Origin: Euryarchaeota archaeon UBA495
GTDB lineage: Archaea; Thermoplasmatota; Poseidoniia; Poseidoniales; Poseidoniaceae
NCBI GenBank assembly: GCA_002496845.1
Contig: DALQ01000056.1
Span: 990 to 7,743 of the forward strand
Direction: 5' to 3'
Length of the DNA: 6,754 nt
Position numbers and translations under genes: made by a program. This document shows positions 1-6,308 of the stretch, one piece after another (within the stretch, counting starts at the first letter, position 1; each line of letters begins with the position of its first letter). Below the pieces are notes generated by a model that saw only the letters and a program-made list of their open reading frames with translations, was not told the origin of the DNA and searched no databases.

Positions 1-384
1 CCATGCCTCGACGTCCTCGTCCGCGTCAAGTTGGATGAGGTGTTCGCCGGACGTCTCGACTTCCCAAGCCGCCACGCGGACGAAGAAGACACCGCGCTCG
101 ACGGTCATCGGCTCCCATTCGCTGCGGCATTCTGACTCTTCAAGCGGTGTGCCGCTGGTCGACCATCCGTCCGACTGCAGCAGGGTGGCGTTGGCGGATT
201 GGTCCGCGAGAACGTAGAGCGCGTGGCACACTGGACGGAGGTCGCTGAGCGCCTCTCCTCCTCCTGAAACTTCAGCCACGTTGGTGCTGCGTGGGTCAAA
301 GGCTTCGTTGAGCGTGCCGCCCATGGAGCCGAACAAAACGAAGCCCGACAACAGCAGCACGGCACCAAGCACCACGACCCGCAT
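1..384 (-). CDS. Membrane-anchored protein of unknown function, partial (C-terminus beyond the left edge)
   Basis: I do not recognise a family. The frame is open from 384 to the window edge, giving 128 residues with no stop. Residues 3-18 are strongly hydrophobic (VVVLGAVLLLSGFVLF) after a single Arg, which looks like a signal anchor or uncleaved signal peptide. The rest would then lie outside the cytoplasm. It is acidic and has two cysteines (C53 and C86) that could form a disulfide. The last part alternates as in beta strands (FFVRVAAWEVE, then HLIQLDADEDVEAW). Start choice is uncertain. ATG at 384 sits right before the hydrophobic segment, but a GTG at 420 in the same frame would add a proline-rich cytoplasmic leader (MTPEPPAASPWP). 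Neither has a convincing ribosome binding site. It follows the Topo VI A stop by about 80 bases on the same strand, so co-transcription is plausible. Nothing indicates a role in topology. Confidence 0.72.
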   Translation of the reverse strand, partial: MRVVVLGAVLLLSGFVLFGSMGGTLNEAFDPRSTNVAEVSGGGEALSDLRPVCHALYVLADQSANATLLQSDGWSTSGTPLEESECRSEWEPMTVERGVFFVRVAAWEVETSGEHLIQLDADEDVEAW

Positions 385-464
385 GGGCCAAGGTGAGGCT
401 GCCGGCGGTTCGGGTGTCACGGGCTTGCGTCGGCTCCACGGTCAAGAAGCCTCGCGCTGAACCG

Positions 465-1565
465 TCAAGCGAGACCGAGCTCGGCCAACTTCTCAGGGAG
501 GTACGTGTCGGTCACGAAATCAAGGCCGTACTTGGCCAAGGACTGCTGTTCAGCCTTCTTTCCGAGTTCCAGCATCATGTTGATCTGTTCTTGCCACCAT
601 GCGTCCTGGAACCGTGGGTCGGTCAATTCGGCGTTGAGGGCTTCAATGTCCTTCTTTGAGAGGTCGTCGCTTGGCAAGTCGTACGCCACAATGTCGTCGG
701 CGGTGATGCCGAGGTACGTCGCCGTGGGCGTGGCGAGGTATTCCGAGATGTGGGCCGTTTTGATGGCCCCGTAGGCGATGGAGGCGTGGATGCGGTAGGA
801 CCAGGGGTCGCAGTCAGCGAAGACGACCACGGGCAGGTCCCACTCTTCGCTCATCCGTTTCATGATGCGACGCGTGGACCGTGCGGGTTGGCCTTTGAGG
901 TGGACCAGCGCACACCGGTGGTCTTCGTCGAATCCGTTTTCGATCAGACGGTCAAACATTCCACCCGTTTCGATGGCCATGATGAAGTCCACGTCATGCT
1001 CGATGAGTTCCAATTTCTCAGACTCCACATTGTACGGCACGCCGTATCCAGAATCGCCCACGTCATCACGGGCGTTGATGCGCATCCATTCGCCGCGCCG
1101 GTTGCGCTCTTGCAGGGTGATGTTGCCAATGATGCGCGCCCCATCTTCCTCGGGCCTGAGCTTGAAGTCCTCGCGCAGACATTTGGTGACCACTTCGAGG
1201 TCCTCGGCGAGGTTGTTGCTCTCGTTTTGCGAGCCGAATTTTCCGTGGCCCCATCCTTCGGAGATGTAGTACATCTCCCTGAGCGTGCTTGACTTACCGG
1301 CGTCGATCATCTCTTCGATGAACTCGACCACGTGGAGCGCGCGAAGCAATTGCTTGGCCGATCGCAACGATGTGGCGTCACGAACGGAGGTCGATTTTCC
1401 GTACTTGTACACGCCCAAACGGGCGTTGAACGTGATGTTGTTCTTGGTGCGGACTGGGAGGGTCATCGTCGGGGGTTCACCCTTGACGATGCGGTCGTAC
1501 ATTTCGACGACCACGTCATGCAACGCGGCCTTCGTCTCTTCTGGGGAATGCGTTCGGCCAGTCAT
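465..1565 (-). CDS. top6A: DNA topoisomerase VI subunit A (Spo11-like cleavage subunit)
   Basis: This is the DNA-cleaving subunit of the type IIB topoisomerase. Two A subunits each attack one strand through a tyrosine and form a double-strand break with covalent 5' ends while a second duplex passes through. At 366 residues it is normal length for the family. The winged-helix (CAP-like) domain at about residues 65-140 carries REMYYISEGWG, and by family precedent the second Tyr, Y100, is catalytic. The Toprim domain supplies the metal-binding acids E199 (MAIETGG) and D251/D253 (FADCDPWSYRI). The C-terminal part (SEYLATP, GKKAEQQ, YLPEKL) resembles haloarchaeal A subunits from memory. The start is fixed by the ATGA overlap with the B-subunit stop and by a strong upstream GGAGGG. 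The one oddity is Cys252 between the Toprim aspartates, where I expect Gly or Ala. Translational coupling to subunit B is likely. Confidence 0.97.
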   Translation of the reverse strand: MTGRTHSPEETKAALHDVVVEMYDRIVKGEPPTMTLPVRTKNNITFNARLGVYKYGKSTSVRDATSLRSAKQLLRALHVVEFIEEMIDAGKSSTLREMYYISEGWGHGKFGSQNESNNLAEDLEVVTKCLREDFKLRPEEDGARIIGNITLQERNRRGEWMRINARDDVGDSGYGVPYNVESEKLELIEHDVDFIMAIETGGMFDRLIENGFDEDHRCALVHLKGQPARSTRRIMKRMSEEWDLPVVVFADCDPWSYRIHASIAYGAIKTAHISEYLATPTATYLGITADDIVAYDLPSDDLSKKDIEALNAELTDPRFQDAWWQEQINMMLELGKKAEQQSLAKYGLDFVTDTYLPEKLAELGLA

Positions 1566-3994
1566 GCGTCACCCTCCGTGTAGTCGAACAGGGTTTGTTT
1601 GGGCCCACTGGGGGCCGCAGGTTCGACGGGATCATCTGCGGGCGGTGGCGGCGCGTCTTGCGGCTCCTCTTCTGGCAGAGCCTCTTCGACCACGTCGTCT
1701 TCCTCTTCCTCAGGATCGTCGCTCAGGACCTCTTCTTGCCGGCGCAATTCGGCCAACAGTGCATCGTCCATCTTGGAGGCTCCAATCACGTCGCCTGCAC
1801 CGCGGTAGAAGACGTCCGTTTCCGTCCAGTCGCCTTTCTCAAGGCCGTCCAAGCCGAAGGTGATGGTGGCGGACTCTCCAGGTTTGAGCGTCTCCAACTT
1901 CCAAGCCCACACGCCGGTCATTTCCGCCCGTCCGCCACGCTCGTTGTCGACCATGGTGGCGCCTTCGCGTTGGGGCCATGCGGCCAGCAAGGTATAGGAA
2001 CGGGCCTTGGCGGTGTAATTCCGCAGTGAAATTTCGACGGTGGTGCGCTTGTGTTCCTTGTCCCATACCGTTTCTTCTTGTGCGATCACGGCGTTCATGA
2101 TCTTCGTGATGGAACCGGCCAGCGGCGGGACCTCGCGGTCCAGAATCGCGGCTGACTTTTCGGCGATGGCCGGCAGAATGTCCGTGATGAGTTCGAACTT
2201 TTCCTGCGTCTTGGCGAGTTTCTTCTTCTTCTCCAAGTGCTTGCGGAGTCCGCGACCGAGTTCGAGCATCGCCTTTCTGGCTTCTTCGCGGACTTCTTCG
2301 TTGTCTGCGACCGCCTCCTTGGCTTCAGATGTGAACTGAACGTTGGTGCTGGCCAGATGGACCAAGATGGCTGCAGGCCCCTTGGGGACGCCGTTTCCAC
2401 CCGGTTGGTCAAGCCCATACTGCCGCCAATCGACGGATTCGATGGCCTTGGTCAGCATGCATCCGCCTTGTTGGTACATCAGCGGAACCCGGTTGGCGAA
2501 GCGAAGCACCTCGACGGCCGAATCGGACGGCATGCCTTCCCCAAAGATGAGCCCGACTTCGATTTGGAAGGGATTGCCCGTGCTCACCGTGGGGGCCCGC
2601 GTCAAGGTCGTGACGAAGCGGGAATCGATGGTCTTGGAGAGCCCTTTCTTGATGAGAAGCTCTTCGATGGGCGAGAGGCAATCGATGGGGGGCTTGAGCA
2701 GCTTGACCGCTTCGAACACGATGCGTGGGTCCCAGGTCTTTCGGAGGTGTTTGGAAATCGCATCGGCCGCCTGTTTGTTCCAAGGCCCATCGCCGTGGGC
2801 TGCTTGGACGGTGCTGACGAGTTCGGTCAAACTCTCCTCCCAATGCATGTCGGTGCGGGAGGTGACGATGCCGAGCAAATCGTCGATGGTGGCGTCCGTC
2901 AGGGCGTCAAGCAAGTCGCCGTGTTTGGCGTCGGCGATCGGCGCGCTTGGGCTGCCAGGACGACGAGCATCGGCCACGTAAATGCGTGAACTACGGTGGT
3001 CGAGGCGGTAGGGCCGCAGGTAGCCCCGAATGCCCTGGAAGGTTTCTGCAAGCGCACGAATTTGTTCGGGGTCAAGGCGCCCCGGTCGAGATTTCAACGG
3101 CTGACCTTTGCTGTCGACAAGACCCGAAACCTCGCACATCTCCTTGACGGCCCGTCCTGGGACGCCCGAGAAATCGGTCTTGAGGAAGATGCTGAGGTTG
3201 GCCGCCTTGGTGGCCTTGGCCAGACGGTTCAACTGCCCCAATTCAATGCCGTGCGGGTGCGGTTTGATGGCGCTGACTTTCCGAGGCAAGCGCTCGGTCA
3301 CACGCGGCCAATGGGTCGTTTCGCCGTCGGGGTCCACGAAGGTGATGCTGGCGTGTGGGTTGACAATGCTCGTCATGCGGAGGTACTGCCAAACGCTTTG
3401 CTTGCCGCGCTGGAACTTGGCCTTCATGCGGCAGCGGACGTTGAGTCCTGAGACCTTCTCCGTGCCGTCCTCGAGGATCCAAGGCACCCGCTGTTCCTTG
3501 CTTTTGATGGCCTTGTTCGACTTGGTGTCGAGGCCGAGGTCCATTTCCACGGCCGTGGTTTCGCTGGCGATCTTGGAGCGGACGTGGGTGGGTTTGCCGG
3601 TGGTCAGTTGGCTGTACATCACGACACCCGTGATGCCGATGCCCTGTTGGCCGCGGGATTGACGAATGGCGTGAAAGCGAGATCCGAAGAGAAGTTGACC
3701 GAACACTTTCGCGATGCTGTCACGAGGGATGCCCGGTCCGTTGTCCTCAACTTCCAACTCAATGACGTCACGCCGAGGGTCCGCCTTGCGGATTTCGATG
3801 CGGATGTCGGGGAGGATGCGCGCTTCTTCACAGGCGTCCAGGGCGTTGTCCACCGCTTCCTTGACGGCGGTGATGAGCGAGCGGTGAAGGCTGTCAAAGC
3901 CGAGGAAGTGCTTGTTTTTCTCAAAGAACTCTGAGATGGAGGCTTGCTTTTGATTGCCGGCCATTCGTGTGGCGATGTCCCTCTTCTCAGTCAT
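1562..3994 (-). CDS. top6B: DNA topoisomerase VI subunit B (GHKL ATPase subunit), long form
   Basis: This ATPase subunit dimerises on ATP binding and drives strand passage by subunit A. It has 810 residues, against roughly 530-650 in many archaea; haloarchaeal forms are, from memory, near 800. The N-terminal GHKL fold has the N box EAVDNALDA (46-54, with E46 and N50), the G1 box DNGPGIP (84-90) and the glycine lid RGQQGIG (114-120). An H2TH region follows (about 231-320). Next comes an atypical segment (about 320-425), and the family pattern resumes at KPPIDCLSPIEELL. The transducer domain (about 455-635) has NRVPLMYQQG and the STNVQFTSEAKE loop, where K559 is a candidate switch lysine. Residues about 640-745 look like the Ig-like C-terminal domain. 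An acidic, proline-rich tail (755-797) and a terminal KQTLFDYT follow. The ATG is the first possible start after the in-frame stop of the upstream gene, and GGCGGTG lies five bases before it. Confidence 0.97.
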   Translation of the reverse strand: MTEKRDIATRMAGNQKQASISEFFEKNKHFLGFDSLHRSLITAVKEAVDNALDACEEARILPDIRIEIRKADPRRDVIELEVEDNGPGIPRDSIAKVFGQLLFGSRFHAIRQSRGQQGIGITGVVMYSQLTTGKPTHVRSKIASETTAVEMDLGLDTKSNKAIKSKEQRVPWILEDGTEKVSGLNVRCRMKAKFQRGKQSVWQYLRMTSIVNPHASITFVDPDGETTHWPRVTERLPRKVSAIKPHPHGIELGQLNRLAKATKAANLSIFLKTDFSGVPGRAVKEMCEVSGLVDSKGQPLKSRPGRLDPEQIRALAETFQGIRGYLRPYRLDHRSSRIYVADARRPGSPSAPIADAKHGDLLDALTDATIDDLLGIVTSRTDMHWEESLTELVSTVQAAHGDGPWNKQAADAISKHLRKTWDPRIVFEAVKLLKPPIDCLSPIEELLIKKGLSKTIDSRFVTTLTRAPTVSTGNPFQIEVGLIFGEGMPSDSAVEVLRFANRVPLMYQQGGCMLTKAIESVDWRQYGLDQPGGNGVPKGPAAILVHLASTNVQFTSEAKEAVADNEEVREEARKAMLELGRGLRKHLEKKKKLAKTQEKFELITDILPAIAEKSAAILDREVPPLAGSITKIMNAVIAQEETVWDKEHKRTTVEISLRNYTAKARSYTLLAAWPQREGATMVDNERGGRAEMTGVWAWKLETLKPGESATITFGLDGLEKGDWTETDVFYRGAGDVIGASKMDDALLAELRRQEEVLSDDPEEEEDDVVEEALPEEEPQDAPPPPADDPVEPAAPSGPKQTLFDYTEGDA
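1569..1577 (-). promoter_or_regulatory. Shine-Dalgarno of Topo VI A, inside the end of Topo VI B
   Basis: On the minus strand GGAGGGTGA ends three bases before the ATG at 1565, and its GGAGGG core is six bases away. It is a good match to the complement of an archaeal CACCTCC 16S tail. Together with the ATGA stop/start overlap it fixes the Topo VI A start and predicts coupled translation, which suits a 1:1 heterotetramer. Confidence 0.7.
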
Positions 3995-3999
3995 GCAAG

Positions 4000-4006
4000 C
4001 ACCGCC
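4000..4006 (-). promoter_or_regulatory. Probable Shine-Dalgarno of Topo VI B
   Basis: On the minus strand GGCGGTG lies five bases before the ATG at 3994. It differs by one base from GGAGGTG. A stronger-looking GGAGGAGG at 4014-4021 is 19 bases from the start, which is too far for normal spacing. No ATG, GTG or TTG occurs in frame between this ATG and the upstream stop at 4091, so the start is well fixed. Confidence 0.5.
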
Positions 4007-4090
4007 CTGAGGTCCTCCTCCGTCCTGATGACGTCGGGCCTCGAACGATGGAGAGGCTTCACCGACGGTTCTTGAAGACCCGGGTGAAAT

Positions 4091-6082
4091 TCACGCGAAC
4101 AAGTCGTCCCGCCAAGCGGTGATCTGACCCGTGAACGCGCTGGATGCCACGGTCAGTGGGCTGGCCAAGTAGAGCCGCCCGGGGCCAGAACGGCCCTGGA
4201 AATTGCGGTTGATGGCCGACACGGTCACCTGTTCTGCCTCGGTTGAAACACCGGGACCGGCACCGATGCACGCGCCACAACCCGGATCGATGAGTTTCAC
4301 ACCGACCCGCCCGAAGAGGTCGTGCCACCCTTCGCGCACGGCGAGGGCCTTGACGTGCCCAGAGCCGTACTGGATGTAGAAGTCCACTCCGTCGGCCACG
4401 ACAAGTCCCGCGGCTTCTGCGGCGTTGCAGACCTGAGCGTAGTAGGCCATGTCGTCTTCCTTCCCGGCCGTGCACGATCCGCCGTAGGCGATGTCGATGG
4501 CGACGTTGTCCAAATCGACCACGTTGGCGCCGTTCGTCGGGTCCGAGGGGATGCCTCGGTCAGGATCGCCCGGATGAGCCACCATGGGCTGAATGCTGCT
4601 CAAATCGATGACGTGGACGCCACCGTCGTAGACGGCTCCTTCGTCAGGAGCGACGGCCAAGCCCCGCTGAACGTCGAGGTCGAGGTGAGGCATGCGTTCG
4701 CCCATCCAAGCGTAGAGCTGCTCGTCGGCCTCGCAAATGCCGGTCCGAGCGCTGCATTCCGTGGCCATGTTGCACAGGGTTGCCCGTTCGTCCACGGAAA
4801 GGGAGGACAAGCCGGGGCCACCGAATTCCATGCTTCGGTTGAGGGTCAACTCCTCCCGGGCATGGTCGGCGAGGATGTGGAGGATGACGTCTTTCGCGGT
4901 GCAACCGGGGTGCAGTTCGCCCACGAGTTCGAAACGGATGGATTCGGGGACCTTGACGAAGGTGAATCCGGCGCTGACCAAATTGGCGTATTCGGTTGCA
5001 CCCACGCCGTAGGTCAACGCGTTCGACACGCCACCCATGCAGGTGTGGCTGTCCGTGGCTTGGATGAAGTCGCCCACCTCGATGAATTCCTCTCGGGCCA
5101 CCTGGTGGCAGATGCCGGGCGAAACGCCGTTCACGGCGCTGTAATCGCGCACGCCGGTGTGGACCTGGAAGGCTTTCTGCAGGTCACGCAAGGTCTGGAC
5201 CTTGTGCATGAAGGGGATGAAGCGAGGGTTGTGGTCGGCGTAAAGCAGGTGGTCTTCGAACACGGCGAACTTTCCGGGGTTTGGCAGGGCGTAGTCTTCG
5301 CCGTACACTTCGCTCAGAAAGGTGTGGACCTGTGCCGTGGTGAATTCGTGGGAATAGCCGCCCTGCACGCCGGCGATGACCGGATCGTGCGGCTTGACGC
5401 ACTGACCTTCAGGCTGGCCGACGAGGTTGCGAGCGACGATTTTCTCGGCCATGGTCATTGGACGCATTGGCGTGGTCAGCGCGGGCAACTGCAGTTCGCC
5501 TGCGGCGAGGCGCTTGGCGAAGGGGAAGAGCCCACCTTCCTCAAGGATGAGGCGCGTCACCGGGTCGTAGCGTGAGGTGAACTCCTCGAGCGCGAGTCCC
5601 TCGCCGTTTTGGAGGCGCTCAAGCATCGCGTGGTCGCCCATCAATTGACCGAGGTTGATGTTGTTCCGTTCGTGGATGGGCGCGAAGGACGCGGCAATGA
5701 CCACGCGGATGCCGGCCCATCGTTCGCATTGTGCGGCCGTTTCGCGGCTTGATCCGGTGCCTTTGCGTTGGCCAGAGACGATGACCTGGAAGCCGCCGTT
5801 GATGAGTGCGTTTTCCTCAAACACACGCTTGCCTTCGTGCATCAAGCCGGCGTATGCGTTCTTTGCGATCTCGGCCGGTTCGTGGTCGAAACAGACCCAC
5901 GCAGGGGTCATCACGTCGGTGTTGATGTCGTCGAGGAGGTCCTCCACGGTGAGGTCTTCCATGCGAAGGTTGAGCCCCTCGTAGAGTTGCTTCCGGATGA
6001 GGTCCAAGTCCTTGGTCAAGAACAGGACACGGGCCCCCTCATCGAGCCGGATGATGGATGGCGTTTGGTGTTGCATCGCCAT
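4091..6082 (-). CDS. Aconitase / 3-isopropylmalate dehydratase family enzyme, fused with the swivel domain first
   Basis: This is a [4Fe-4S] hydro-lyase of 663 residues from the ATG at 6082. It should isomerise a hydroxy tri- or dicarboxylate (citrate, isopropylmalate or homocitrate type) by dehydration and rehydration in the cytoplasm. The swivel domain is N-terminal (about 38-160) with DDINTD (52-57), GTGSSRE (108-114; S111 is the expected catalytic base and R113 binds substrate) and SFAPIHERN (132-140), which resembles aconitases more than LeuD. The catalytic domain (about 207-655) has DSHT (344-347), GSCTA (cluster ligand C537), DPGCGAC (C602 and C605) and NRNFQGR (R626, R631). AcnB shares swivel-first order, but its N-terminal HEAT-like domain is missing here; LeuC and LeuD are usually separate. 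TTG at 6118 would add 12 residues. I prefer ATG at 6082, six bases after GGTGGGGGAG. The substrate cannot be decided from the sequence. Confidence 0.9.
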   Translation of the reverse strand: MAMQHQTPSIIRLDEGARVLFLTKDLDLIRKQLYEGLNLRMEDLTVEDLLDDINTDVMTPAWVCFDHEPAEIAKNAYAGLMHEGKRVFEENALINGGFQVIVSGQRKGTGSSRETAAQCERWAGIRVVIAASFAPIHERNNINLGQLMGDHAMLERLQNGEGLALEEFTSRYDPVTRLILEEGGLFPFAKRLAAGELQLPALTTPMRPMTMAEKIVARNLVGQPEGQCVKPHDPVIAGVQGGYSHEFTTAQVHTFLSEVYGEDYALPNPGKFAVFEDHLLYADHNPRFIPFMHKVQTLRDLQKAFQVHTGVRDYSAVNGVSPGICHQVAREEFIEVGDFIQATDSHTCMGGVSNALTYGVGATEYANLVSAGFTFVKVPESIRFELVGELHPGCTAKDVILHILADHAREELTLNRSMEFGGPGLSSLSVDERATLCNMATECSARTGICEADEQLYAWMGERMPHLDLDVQRGLAVAPDEGAVYDGGVHVIDLSSIQPMVAHPGDPDRGIPSDPTNGANVVDLDNVAIDIAYGGSCTAGKEDDMAYYAQVCNAAEAAGLVVADGVDFYIQYGSGHVKALAVREGWHDLFGRVGVKLIDPGCGACIGAGPGVSTEAEQVTVSAINRNFQGRSGPGRLYLASPLTVASSAFTGQITAWRDDLFA

Positions 6083-6088
6083 CCCCGT

Positions 6089-6098
6089 CTCCCCCACC
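6089..6098 (-). promoter_or_regulatory. Possible ribosome binding site supporting the ATG start at 6082
   Basis: On the minus strand GGTGGGGGAG ends six bases before the ATG at 6082. It is purine-rich and partly complementary to CACCTCC. The alternative TTG at 6118 has no such sequence nearby, which is the main reason for preferring the shorter protein. Confidence 0.4.
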
Positions 6099-6166
6099 GG
6101 TCGCACCTGTTTAACCAAATCGGGAGGGCATCTGTGGCCTGAAAGACCGACATCAAGAACGTGTAT

Positions 6167-6174
6167 TATTCTAA
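6167..6174 (-). promoter_or_regulatory. Candidate TATA box for the aconitase-family gene (and perhaps the Topo VI genes)
   Basis: On the minus strand TTAGAATA, inside the AT-rich run GATTTAGAATAATAC, matches six of eight positions of the archaeal TATA consensus TTTAWATA. It is one of the few AT-rich spots in the gap. With usual archaeal spacing, transcription would begin near 6143, leaving a leader of about 60 bases before the ATG at 6082. I see no comparable TATA-like run in the 96 bases before Topo VI B, so that gene may share this promoter. Confidence 0.35.
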
Positions 6175-6241
6175 ATCATGTGGAAACGGGGCACTGCGAA
6201 CCAAATCAAGTGTTTAGGTACTTGGACTACCCGGAATAATG

Positions 6242-6249
6242 TTCAAATA
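6242..6249 (+). promoter_or_regulatory. Candidate TATA box for TFB
   Basis: TTCAAATA matches seven of eight positions of the archaeal consensus TTTAWATA, and a purine-rich stretch (GGAATAATG) precedes it where a BRE would sit. With usual spacing, transcription would start near 6270-6276, giving a leader of about 35 bases before the ATG at 6309. The prediction rests on consensus and position only. Confidence 0.4.
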
Positions 6250-6275
6250 CCATACCGGTTGGGGTTTAAGGCGTA

Positions 6276-6292
6276 GACTCAGTTGCTGAGTC
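6276..6292. repeat. Perfect inverted repeat in the presumed TFB leader
   Basis: GACTCAG (6276-6282), spacer TTG, CTGAGTC (6286-6292). The two 7-base arms are exact reverse complements. The repeat lies just downstream of the candidate TATA box, at or just after the expected transcription start, and ends 16 bases before the TFB ATG. It could be an operator for a dimeric regulator or a small RNA hairpin near the ribosome binding site. The sequence does not distinguish these. Confidence 0.6.
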
Positions 6293-6308
6293 CAAATGGG
6301 TGAGCGTG

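Noticed and set aside
105..368. An 87-codon minus-strand frame starting at 368 in the left-edge region
   Set aside because: Its translation is rich in Ser, Arg, Cys and Thr, as expected of a shifted frame. The frame starting at 384 encodes a coherent signal anchor plus acidic domain and stays open to the edge.
2237..2989. Open frame of 250 codons on the plus strand, opposite Topo VI B
   Set aside because: It is antisense to conserved Topo VI B sequence, has no plausible motif, and is explained by codon bias on the other strand.
4014..4021. GGAGGAGG on the minus strand as ribosome binding site of Topo VI B
   Set aside because: It is 19 bases from the ATG, and no other start codon lies in the Topo VI B frame within reach. 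GGCGGTG at 4000-4006 has better spacing.
4038..4057. Inverted repeat GCCTC-(10)-GAGGC between the aconitase-family gene and Topo VI B as a terminator
   Set aside because: The arms are only five bases, the loop is ten, and no T-run follows on the minus strand. Archaeal termination usually relies on T-rich tracts.
4322..5575. Long open frame of 417 codons on the plus strand, opposite the aconitase-family gene
   Set aside because: It is antisense to a gene whose catalytic motifs are all intact. Its translation has no recognisable motif, and long antisense frames are expected in GC-rich coding DNA.
6083..6118. TTG start at 6118 adding 12 residues to the aconitase-family enzyme
   Set aside because: TTG is a rare start, the extra residues (starting VKQVRPVGE after the initiator) do not resemble the family, and the ATG at 6082 has a purine-rich sequence at proper spacing.
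6207..6224. Short inverted repeat CAAGT-(8)-ACTTG in the divergent promoter region
   Set aside because: Five-base arms with an eight-base spacer are expected by chance, and it is much weaker than the 7-3-7 palindrome at 6276-6292.
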